Source: an uncultured bacterium
GTDB lineage: Bacteria; Bacillota; Clostridia; Oscillospirales; Oscillospiraceae
Direction of reading: 5' to 3'
Assembly: GCA_948469375.1 (NCBI GenBank)
Contig: CAOKLO010000029.1
Span: 1 to 40,762 of the forward strand
Length of the DNA stretch: 40,762 bases
Within the stretch, counting starts at the first letter, position 1. Each line of letters begins with the position of its first letter. Below the pieces are notes generated by a model. It was not told the DNA's origin, made no database searches, and saw nothing but the letters and a program-made list of their open reading frames with translations. The position numbers were made by a program, and so were the translations under genes. Shown piece after piece: positions 34,764-40,762 of this stretch.

Positions 34764-35162
34764 ATGGACAAGGAACCGCTTGACAGTCTGTTGAAATTCG
34801 GCGCGACGACGGAGGGCAAGATCCGCCTCATCCAGGAGACCGTCCCCGGCAAACAGGTGACCCTGGCCCACATCATCGCCAGCCCGGATGAGATCATCTA
34901 CAAAAAGCTGGGCCTTGATCCCGAGATTGACTACAAGCAGTCCGCCATCGGCATCTGCTGCCTGTGCCCGTCGGAGACGGCGGTCATCGCGGGGGACGTG
35001 GCCCTCAAGACCTCTAAGGTGGAGATGGGCTTTATCGACCGGTTCAGCGGCACGCTGATCTTCACCGGACGCATTTCAAACGTGCAGTCGGCCATGCAGG
35101 GCATCACCAACTTTTTGCAGAACAAGCTGGGCTTTACCGTCTGCGAGATCACCAAGACATGA
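34764..35162 (+). CDS. pduU: permuted BMC-H shell protein PduU
   Basis: This 132-residue circularly permuted BMC-H protein of the PduU/EutS type makes hexamers with a small beta barrel over the pore. Typical segments are VPGKQVTLAHIIASPDEII, AIGICCLCPSETAVIAGDVA and MGFIDRFSGTLIFTGRISNV. It ends FTVCEITKT. The N-terminal part before the barrel is about 15 residues longer than in Salmonella PduU (116). GGAGTG precedes the ATG. Its last four bases overlap pduV. Confidence 0.93.
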   Translation: MDKEPLDSLLKFGATTEGKIRLIQETVPGKQVTLAHIIASPDEIIYKKLGLDPEIDYKQSAIGICCLCPSETAVIAGDVALKTSKVEMGFIDRFSGTLIFTGRISNVQSAMQGITNFLQNKLGFTVCEITKT

Positions 35163-35665
35163 AAAAGATCATGTTCGTGGGCCGCAGCGAGTGCGGCAAG
35201 ACCACCCTCACCCAGGCGCTACGGGGAGACACCATCGCCTACCACAAGACCCAGTATGTCAACCACCACAGCGTGGTCATCGACACGCCGGGGGAGTATG
35301 CCCAGACCGCCACTCTGGGCCGTGCGCTGGCGCTCTTTTCTTACGAGGCGGACGTGGTGGGGCTGTTGCTGAGCAGCATTGAGCCCTATTCGCTGTACCC
35401 GCCTGCGGTGGCGGCCTGCTGTAACCGGCCGGTCATCGGCATTGTCACCCAGATCGACCAGGAGAAGGGCAACGTGGAGCGCGCCCACAACTGGTTGAAA
35501 ATGGCTGGGGCCGACCCCGTTTTCCATGTCAGCTCCTACACAGGGGAGGGGATTTGGCAGATCCTCAACTACCTGAAGGAACCGGGAGACGTGCTCCCCT
35601 GGGAGACGGAGGAGGAGGCCAACCAAAAGCGGACGGTACTGTCCGACAAGGATAAAGAGTTCTAA
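35159..35665 (+). CDS. pduV: PduV/EutP-type small GTPase-like protein
   Basis: This 168-residue protein has a Ras-like P-loop fold: GRSECGKTT (G1), DTPGEY (G3), TQID in the usual NKxD place (G4) and HVSSYTGEGI (G5). PduV is reported to associate with the outside of the compartment and affect its movement; the homologue EutP has kinase activity on acetate. The TQID change suggests relaxed nucleotide choice. The ATGA overlap with pduU shows coupling. It is the last gene of the operon. Confidence 0.92.
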   Translation: MKKIMFVGRSECGKTTLTQALRGDTIAYHKTQYVNHHSVVIDTPGEYAQTATLGRALALFSYEADVVGLLLSSIEPYSLYPPAVAACCNRPVIGIVTQIDQEKGNVERAHNWLKMAGADPVFHVSSYTGEGIWQILNYLKEPGDVLPWETEEEANQKRTVLSDKDKEF

Positions 35666-35708
35666 GTCCGGCCGATGGATATTTCCTGTCCATCGGCTGG
35701 ACTTTTTT
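35666..35708 (+). terminator. strong terminator of the pdu operon
   Basis: A 14-bp stem (35666-35679 with 35689-35702, one G-T pair) around a 9-base loop is followed by six T. It starts immediately after the pduV stop. Confidence 0.93.
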
Positions 35709-35772
35709 GTCCCCAATAGGGGAAAGGCTTGTTCGCCGGAGAGGAAAAACCGGTGACAGCAAATACTTACGG

Positions 35773-35801
35773 TTGACAAGAGGGCGGGCTTTCGATATCA
35801 T
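35773..35801 (+). promoter_or_regulatory. sigma-A promoter of the DUF4430/ECF unit
   Basis: TTGACA (35773-35778), 17 bases, TATCAT (35796-35801). The leader before the ATG is only about 40 bases, too short for a cobalamin riboswitch, and no B12-box-like sequence is seen. Confidence 0.75.
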
Positions 35802-35845
35802 CAAAGCATGGAAAAGCGCGAATTTTTCCGAAGGAGGGATATGAA

Positions 35846-36244
35846 ATGCAGAAAAATAACCGGATTGTGATCGTGGGCGCGGTGCTTTTGGCAGTGCTTT
35901 TGGCAGTGCTGGGCACCGTGTGGGCGTCCACCCGGCCCGCCGTCAGCGCGGGAAGCAAGACCATTACCGTGGAAGTGATCCATAAGGACGAGAGCAAGAA
36001 AAGCTTTACCTATACCACCGATGAGGAGTATCTGGACAAGGTGCTGGTGGGCGAGGGCCTGGTGGAGGACAATCAGGGCCCCTACGGCCTGTACATTGAG
36101 GAGGTGGACGGCGAGAGGGCCGACTACAACGTGGACGGCGGCTATTGGAGCATTGAACAGAACGGTGAGCGCGCGGCCACGGGCGCCACTGAGATCCCCG
36201 TTCATGACGGCGACCACTTTGCTTTGATCTATACCGTTGGATAG
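35846..36244 (+). CDS. exported DUF4430 (transcobalamin-like) protein
   Basis: This 132-residue protein has an N-terminal membrane anchor or uncleaved signal (about 7-28, IVIVGAVLLAVLLAVLGTVW) and no lipobox Cys. The outer domain (about 35-132) is DUF4430, related to the C-terminal domain of transcobalamin. Signs are GLVEDNQGPYGLYIEEVDGE, GGYWSIEQNGE and the DGDHFALIYT end. Such proteins often accompany ECF transporters for corrinoid or its precursors. Binding of cobalamin is an inference, supported by the B12-dependent operon next door. GGAGG lies upstream. Confidence 0.85.
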   Translation: MQKNNRIVIVGAVLLAVLLAVLGTVWASTRPAVSAGSKTITVEVIHKDESKKSFTYTTDEEYLDKVLVGEGLVEDNQGPYGLYIEEVDGERADYNVDGGYWSIEQNGERAATGATEIPVHDGDHFALIYTVG

Positions 36245-36797
36245 GCAGGGAGCGGGGCACAGGGCCGGGCTGGCGCTGTCAGAGGTGGCCCTGTTCGGCA
36301 TCCTGGGCGGGTTGACCTTCGCGGCCAAGGTGGCGATGGCGGCCTTTGCCAATATTGAGCCGGTGTCCCTGATGGTGATGCTGTTTGCCGTCGTCTTTGG
36401 GCGCAAGGCGGTATACCCCATCTACGTCTATGTGCTGATGGAGTTTATTCTCTATGGCCTGAACCTGTGGTCCATCAATTACCTGTATATTTGGGTGATC
36501 CTGGCCGGGGCGGCCTGGCTGTGTCGGGGGATGACCGCCCCCCTGGGCTGGGCCATCCTGTCCGGCCTGTTTGGGCTGCTGTTTGGCACGCTGTGTGCGC
36601 CGGTGTATTTCATCACCGGCGGCTGGGCCTATGGGGTCACCTGGTGGGTCAACTGCATCCCCTTTGATATCGCCCATTGCATCGGTAACTTTGTGATCGC
36701 GCTGATACTCTTTGTTCCCTTGCGAAAGGTGCTGGAGCAGCTGTACCGCAGGATGAGAGGAGCTAAGCCGCTGGAGACCAAGAATGGGAAGGATTAA
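36237..36797 (+). CDS. ECF transporter S component, possibly corrinoid-related
   Basis: This integral membrane protein of up to 186 residues has about five or six hydrophobic segments. The pattern is that of an ECF-family S component: ALFGILGGLTFAAKVAMAAF, VFGRKAVYPIYVYVLMEF, GWAYGVTWWVNCIPFDIAHC. The substrate-binding S unit needs a shared energising module (EcfA/A'/T), which is not in the window. It overlaps the DUF4430 gene, so the two are coupled. The start is uncertain: TTG at 36237 lacks a clear ribosome site and a GTG about 16 codons later is possible. Confidence 0.8.
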   Translation: MDRQGAGHRAGLALSEVALFGILGGLTFAAKVAMAAFANIEPVSLMVMLFAVVFGRKAVYPIYVYVLMEFILYGLNLWSINYLYIWVILAGAAWLCRGMTAPLGWAILSGLFGLLFGTLCAPVYFITGGWAYGVTWWVNCIPFDIAHCIGNFVIALILFVPLRKVLEQLYRRMRGAKPLETKNGKD

Positions 36798-36801
36798 AAA
36801 C

Positions 36802-36834
36802 ACGCCAACCGGCAGATTGTGCCGGTTGGCGTTT
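36802..36834. terminator. bidirectional terminator
   Basis: A 13-bp perfect stem (36802-36814 with 36820-36832) around GATTG. The plus side has few T; the minus side runs into TTTTT, so it ends the converging ATP-PPase gene well. Confidence 0.85.
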
Positions 36835-36835
36835 C

Positions 36836-37477
36836 CTATTTCACGTCTATCACGGAATAATCCCCGAAACGCAGGATTTCTCCGGTTTGAAAATCCAGAG
36901 GAGTCTTAAAAATGGGCCCATTCACCGCCAAGGTGTGATACTCGCCGTTTTCCCCGCACACGTCGATACCAGCATCCTTCATAAGGCGCATGGCGTCCGG
37001 ATCAATACAGCGCCCCAACAGGCTCTCCGGCAGGAGGGTGTGGTTGATGCTCTTGATAAGGCAGCGGTAGCCCAGGCGGATCAGCTCGCGCACATTGTCC
37101 TCCCGTCCACGCTGCCATAAAGGGAACAAAGGGGTCAGGCCGGTGTTGCGGCATCGGGCCTCCTCCCAGGCCCGGTTGCCCTCCAGGTCGATGTCGCCGA
37201 AAGCGGCCCCCTCCGCGCCCAGGCCCTTGGCCCTGAGAAGTCCACGCTCCAGGGCGGTGTGGTAATCCTCCCCGGCGGACGGGCATAGAATCATGGGAAG
37301 CCCCAGCGCCGCCTCATATTTTTGAAGCATATCCATATCCGCACCGTGGAAATAGGAGCGGTCCGCGTCCCGTTTCACCATGACCAGCAGGCAGACGGGA
37401 ACGTGTCCGGCTTCAATCATTTTGTGGAGGGCAAGGGTGCTGTCCTTGCCGCAGCTGTAGGACATGACAAATTTCAT
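36836..37477 (-). CDS. Dph6-like ATP-pyrophosphatase (adenine nucleotide alpha-hydrolase)
   Basis: This 213-residue protein belongs to the PP-loop ATPase family annotated as diphthine-ammonia ligase. The ATP motif is SYSCGKDSTLALHKM; downstream motifs are GAAFGDIDLEGNRAWEEARC, LTPLFPLWQRGREDNVREL and CGENGEYHTLAVNGPIF. Bacteria lack diphthamide, so the true substrate is unknown, although some homologues act on other acyl groups. The start MKFVMSYS follows GGGAGAGG. It lies alone between two plus-strand units. Confidence 0.88.
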   Translation of the reverse strand: MKFVMSYSCGKDSTLALHKMIEAGHVPVCLLVMVKRDADRSYFHGADMDMLQKYEAALGLPMILCPSAGEDYHTALERGLLRAKGLGAEGAAFGDIDLEGNRAWEEARCRNTGLTPLFPLWQRGREDNVRELIRLGYRCLIKSINHTLLPESLLGRCIDPDAMRLMKDAGIDVCGENGEYHTLAVNGPIFKTPLDFQTGEILRFGDYSVIDVK

Positions 37478-37554
37478 AGGCCTCTCCCTCAAATCATGTT
37501 TTTCTGCCTGATAGGATAGCATATTAGAGCAGAAAAGTCTAGTAGAAAAGACTC

Positions 37555-37583
37555 TTGTCAACAGGTGAGATTAGGAGTAAAAT
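37555..37583 (+). promoter_or_regulatory. promoter of the dehydratase/activase unit
   Basis: TTGTCA (37555-37560), 17 bases, TAAAAT (37578-37583); each hexamer matches five of six consensus bases. It confirms that the gene starts at 37657 rather than farther upstream. Confidence 0.75.
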
Positions 37584-37656
37584 AATCCACCATGGGGAGC
37601 TTTCCGGCGGGAAGGCCGCCGGGAAAATACGACAGATAAGATATGAGGATGTGGCT

Positions 37657-38589
37657 ATGGAACAACAAAACATCAAAATCGGGCTGCCCCGGGCCATGCT
37701 GTATTACCGCTACCGGGTGCTGTGGCGCACCTTTTTTCAGGAACTGGGAATGGAGACGGTGGTGAGCGTTCCCACCAACCGGGATATCCTGGAGCAGGGA
37801 ACGGCATTGGCCATTGACGAGGCGTGCCTGTCGCTGAAAATCTACCTGGGCCATGTGGCGGCGCTGGTGGGAAAGTGCGACTACATCCTGGTGCCCCGGG
37901 TGAGCAGCTTTGATCGGCACCGGAGCATGTGCACCCGGTTTGAATCCACCCCCGACCTGGTGCGGAACGTGTTCCGCAATTCCGGGCAGAAGCTTTTGTC
38001 CTATGAGGTGGACGAGGAGATGAAAAAGAAGGGGGAGGAGGAGGCCTTTCTGGAAATGGGCAAGGCCCTGGGGTGCTCCGCCAAAGCGGTAAAGCGGGCC
38101 TATAAGCAGGCAAAAAAGGCAGAGCTCAGCCAGCACAAGGAACGGGTGCAGAAGTACGAGCAGCAGTATAAGAAGGAGAATATGAAGGTGCTTATTGCCG
38201 CCCATAGCTATGTGGCGGAGGACCCCTATATGGGCAAGCCGGTCAGCGACTACCTGAAGCGGGTGGGCGTGATTCCCCTGCGGGCGGATATAGTGGACCG
38301 GGAGGCGGCGCTGAAGCACAGCCGGGAGCTGTCCCCCACCTGCAAGTGGGAAATCAACCGGGAGATTTTGGGCGGCATCGCCATGCACATGGAGGACGTG
38401 GACGGCATTATCTTGCTCAGCGCTTTCCCCTGCGGGCCGGACGCCATGGTCAACGAGCTGATTACCCGCCGGGTCAAGGGCGTGCCCATTCTGAATCTGG
38501 TGCTGGACAGCCAGAGCGGCATCGCCGGGGTGGAGACCCGTCTGGAGAGCTTTATCGATATCATCCGCTTTAAGGAGGGGAAACTGTAA
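37657..38589 (+). CDS. 2-hydroxyacyl-CoA dehydratase-related protein (DUF2229-type), subunit 1
   Basis: This 310-residue protein resembles the DUF2229 part of large activase fusion proteins. Key segments are NIKIGLPRAMLYYRYRVLW, DEACLSLKIYLGHV, SMCTRFE and LLSAFPCGPDAMVNELI. The Cys in these segments are probable iron-sulfur ligands. A basic helical insert covers about residues 125-180. In many bacteria this module is fused to the activase and subunit 2 in one chain of about 1400 residues; here they are three genes. The start has GAGGAT upstream. The substrate is unknown; a relation to double-cubane-cluster reductase systems is possible. Confidence 0.8.
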   Translation: MEQQNIKIGLPRAMLYYRYRVLWRTFFQELGMETVVSVPTNRDILEQGTALAIDEACLSLKIYLGHVAALVGKCDYILVPRVSSFDRHRSMCTRFESTPDLVRNVFRNSGQKLLSYEVDEEMKKKGEEEAFLEMGKALGCSAKAVKRAYKQAKKAELSQHKERVQKYEQQYKKENMKVLIAAHSYVAEDPYMGKPVSDYLKRVGVIPLRADIVDREAALKHSRELSPTCKWEINREILGGIAMHMEDVDGIILLSAFPCGPDAMVNELITRRVKGVPILNLVLDSQSGIAGVETRLESFIDIIRFKEGKL

Positions 38590-39668
38590 TGGCCGAAGCA
38601 AAAACGAGAAACGTCTCCTTTCCCCGGTACGCGGAGTACAACTGTGCCTTCAAATACATTGTGGAGCAGGCGCTGGGGTGCAAATACGTCATGCCGCCGG
38701 TGCTGACCAAGCGGACCATGGAGCTGGGCACCAAGTACAGCCCTGACTTTGTGTGCACGCCCTTCAAGACCATGCTGGGCAGCATGATCGAGTCGCTGGA
38801 GGCAGGGGCGGATACCCTGCTCATGACCCACGGCCTGTGCCGTTTGGGGTACTATGGGGAGCTTCTGGAGCAGATTTTGCGGGATTTGGGCTATCAGTTT
38901 GACTTCATCAACCTGTCCGACTACGACATGGGCAAGAAGAAGGAATATTTGCGCATTATAAAGCGGTTCAATCCCAAAGCCAACCCGGCCCGATTCCTGG
39001 CCCAGTTCATGGAGGGAGTCCGGATGGTGGAGTATGTGGACGAGCTCACCTGCGAATACTACAAAAACTGCGGCTTTGACGCTGCCGACGGCCAGTATAA
39101 GCGGGCGTATCAGGACTTTCTGACCGCCATGTACACCGCCCAGGGCAGAAGCGACGTAGAGGGGGGCTACCGGTCCGCCAAGCGGGCGATGCAGTCCGTG
39201 CCGCTGAATAAGCCCCAGCGGCCCTTGCGGGTGGGCATTGTGGGCGAGTTCTACACTGCCATGGACGCCTTCTCCAACCTGGAGCTGGAGCAGAAGCTGG
39301 CCGACATGCGGGTGGAGGTTCACCGCTGGATGAATGTTACCAACCAGTTTTTGCGCTACGGCAGCGGGCAGAAAAACCTGCGGGTGAAGATTCAGGACCT
39401 GTGCGCCTATGATATGGGGCCCACCTCCACCGCCAACATTTGGTATGCCCGGGAGTGCGCCGAGCGGGGATACGACGGATTGGTTCACATCAAATCCGCC
39501 ACCTGCACGCCGGAAATCGACGTGATGCCGGTGCTGCAAAACATCAGCGCGGATTACAAAATCCCGGTGCTCTACCTGACCTATGACGCCCAGACCAGCG
39601 ATGTGGGGCTCATGACCCGGCTGGAGGCGTTTTATGATATGATTGAGATGAGAAAGAAGGTACTCTAA
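38589..39668 (+). CDS. 2-hydroxyacyl-CoA dehydratase-related protein, subunit 2
   Basis: This 359-residue protein is related to the HgdB/BcrC-type dehydratase subunits. Cys-containing segments DFVCTPFKTMLGSM, MTHGLCRLGYYGELL and HIKSATCTPEIDVMP are likely cluster ligands. Another typical piece is RVGIVGEFYTAMDAFSNLE. The start overlaps the previous stop by one base, indicating a stoichiometric complex with subunit 1. No CoA-transferase or fatty-acid gene is nearby to suggest the substrate, so it may not be a fermentation dehydratase. Confidence 0.82.
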   Translation: MAEAKTRNVSFPRYAEYNCAFKYIVEQALGCKYVMPPVLTKRTMELGTKYSPDFVCTPFKTMLGSMIESLEAGADTLLMTHGLCRLGYYGELLEQILRDLGYQFDFINLSDYDMGKKKEYLRIIKRFNPKANPARFLAQFMEGVRMVEYVDELTCEYYKNCGFDAADGQYKRAYQDFLTAMYTAQGRSDVEGGYRSAKRAMQSVPLNKPQRPLRVGIVGEFYTAMDAFSNLELEQKLADMRVEVHRWMNVTNQFLRYGSGQKNLRVKIQDLCAYDMGPTSTANIWYARECAERGYDGLVHIKSATCTPEIDVMPVLQNISADYKIPVLYLTYDAQTSDVGLMTRLEAFYDMIEMRKKVL

Positions 39669-39669
39669 G

Positions 39670-40620
39670 TTGGAACATGCGTATTTAGGCATTGACGTGG
39701 GGTCCATCTCCACCAAGGGCGTCATCATCGACAAGAAGAACAACATCCTGTCCAGCCAGTACATCTGGACCCAGGGCGACCCCATCGGCGCGGTGAAAGA
39801 GCTGGTGCGGCTGCTGGAGCAGGGCTTTGACAAGGAGAAGTACAAGATCGTGGCCACGGGCACCACCGGCAGCGCCCGGAAGCTGGTGGGAACCATTGTG
39901 GGAGCCACGATGGTGAAGAATGAGATCACCGCCCACGCCGTGGGAACCACCACCTTTTATCCCGAGGTGCGCACTATTTTGGAGATCGGCGGCCAGGACT
40001 CCAAGATCATTCTGGTGGAGAACGGCGTGGCGGTGGATTACGCCATGAACACCCTGTGCGCCGCGGGCACCGGGGCCTTCCTGTCCAGCCAGGCCAAGCG
40101 CCTGGGCATCGAGGTGGAGGAGATCGGGGACTACGCCCTGCGTTCCACCCACCCCACCCAGATCGCCGCTCGGTGCACCGTGTTCGCCGAATCCGACCTG
40201 GTTCACAAGATCCAGATGGGCCACCCCCGGGAGGATATCATCGCGGGCGTGTGCAACGCGGTGGCGGCCAACTACCTGAACAACGTGGGCAAGGGCAAAA
40301 AAATCGTCTCCCCGGTGGTATTCCAGGGGGGCGTGAGCAAAAACAAGGGCGTCGTCGCTGCCTTTGAGCGCACCTTGGGCTGTAAGGTCATCGTGGACCC
40401 CAACGGGCACCTGATGGGGGCTTTGGGTGTGGCCATCCTGGCCCGGCGGGGCAGCGGACGGCAGGAGTTTGACTTCGCCATCGAGAACATGGAGTTCCGC
40501 ACCCGGGAGGCCAGCTGTGGCGGGTGCTCCAACCACTGTGAGATCATCTGCGTGTACCGGGGAGATCAGCTGATTGACTCCTGGGGCAACCGCTGTGAGC
40601 GGGGCGCGAGAGTGCACTGA
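39670..40620 (+). CDS. acyl-CoA dehydratase activase, HgdC/BadF family
   Basis: This 316-residue ATPase of the ASKHA fold uses ATP to drive low-potential electrons into a partner protein. Motifs are YLGIDVGSISTKGVIID, ILEIGGQDSKII, TLCAAGTGAFLSSQAKRLGI and ARCTVFAESDLVHK. The Cys in the last two are the [4Fe-4S] ligands that bridge the dimer. A C-terminal extension has a further Cys cluster, SCGGCSNHCEIICVY, absent in classical HgdC. The start is TTG one base after the previous stop. It surely acts on the two preceding gene products. Confidence 0.9.
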   Translation: MEHAYLGIDVGSISTKGVIIDKKNNILSSQYIWTQGDPIGAVKELVRLLEQGFDKEKYKIVATGTTGSARKLVGTIVGATMVKNEITAHAVGTTTFYPEVRTILEIGGQDSKIILVENGVAVDYAMNTLCAAGTGAFLSSQAKRLGIEVEEIGDYALRSTHPTQIAARCTVFAESDLVHKIQMGHPREDIIAGVCNAVAANYLNNVGKGKKIVSPVVFQGGVSKNKGVVAAFERTLGCKVIVDPNGHLMGALGVAILARRGSGRQEFDFAIENMEFRTREASCGGCSNHCEIICVYRGDQLIDSWGNRCERGARVH

Positions 40621-40659
40621 AAAAAGGACCGGCGGGAAATCCTCCCGCCGGTCCTTTTT
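40621..40659. terminator. bidirectional rho-independent terminator
   Basis: A 17-bp perfect stem (40621-40637 with 40643-40659) around AATCC, with A5 on one side and T5 on the other, works in both directions. Confidence 0.95.
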
Positions 40660-40673
40660 CCGTGTTATAGCGT

Positions 40674-40762
40674 TTAATTGCCGCGCTTGACCAATAGGGC
40701 TGCGGTCTCAACTTGCTTATCATTGTCCAAACTCAAATTCATATCCTGTTCAATGATCGGCA
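40674..40762 (-). CDS. C-terminal end of an unknown gene (cut by window edge)
   Basis: On the minus strand an open frame enters from the edge and ends at TAA (40676-40674), just beyond the terminator. The visible 28-29 residues include DMNLSLDNDKQVETAALLV and end KRGN. The codons are richer in A and T than the neighbours. Too little is visible to name it. Confidence 0.45.
   Translation of the reverse strand, partial: PIIEQDMNLSLDNDKQVETAALLVKRGN

Noticed and set aside
35802-35845. Cobalamin riboswitch before the DUF4430 gene
   Set aside because: The leader from the predicted start is about 40 bases and has no B12-box-like sequence.
36237-36290. A confident start for the ECF S component
   Set aside because: TTG 36237 has no visible ribosome site and the later GTG is no better, so the start was left uncertain.

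Overview
The window comes from a GC-rich (about 60 %) low-GC-phylum anaerobe, most likely a Clostridia/Oscillospiraceae gut bacterium (Flavonifractor or Lawsonibacter-like; the genus is a guess from gene content and style). Support for this comes from strong GGAGG ribosome sites, sigma-A promoters, a clostridial NSS symporter, DUF4430/ECF genes, HgdC-type activases and a Pdu microcompartment locus. No rRNA, tRNA, CRISPR array, transposase or prophage gene was seen.

Layout. (1) 1-6400, minus strand: excision-repair block uvrB, a small unknown gene, ybaK, an MmcQ/YjbR gene, a membrane protein, and then uvrA with its own promoter, running off the left edge. The uvrB start carries a perfect 44-bp duplication with palindromes. 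(2) 6500-10250: a ferritin-like small protein, cytidine deaminase, an orphan membrane protein, a ZIP metal transporter and a pair of half-size TauE/SafE proteins. (3) 10250-16400: a TetR regulator, a possible 35-aa peptide gene, a radical SAM enzyme, a cytosolic GH13 glycosidase, an NSS symporter and a CorA-like membrane protein without the GMN motif. (4) 16600-20134: a PocR-domain sensor with a degenerate kinase domain, an AraC-type response regulator and the alcohol dehydrogenase pduQ. (5) 20454-35665: an uninterrupted B12-dependent diol dehydratase microcompartment operon, pduA-B-C-D-E-G-H, a pduK-like shell gene, pduJ, pduL, eutJ-like, a flavoprotein, pduN-O-P-S-T-U-V, ending at a strong terminator. 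(6) 35770-36832: a DUF4430 exported protein and an ECF transporter S component. (7) 36836-40660: a Dph6-like ATP-PPase (minus strand) and a three-gene 2-hydroxyacyl-CoA dehydratase/activase set. (8) The right edge holds the tail of another minus-strand gene.

How the parts work together. The PocR sensor and AraC regulator probably detect a diol and switch on the pdu operon at a promoter that has a perfect -10 but no recognisable -35. The shell proteins (A, B, J, K-like, N, T, U) enclose diol dehydratase (CDE) and its reactivase (GH). PduO supplies adenosyl-B12 and PduS reduces cobalamin. The aldehyde is oxidised to acyl-CoA (PduP) and acyl-phosphate (PduL), or reduced to alcohol (PduQ), which recycles NAD and CoA. 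The DUF4430/ECF pair may import corrinoid.

The least ordinary items are the pseudo-kinase PocR sensor, the shell protein with a 135-residue acidic tail and basic tip, the flavoprotein inside the pdu operon, the duplicated uvrB start, and the short peptide gene before the radical SAM enzyme.
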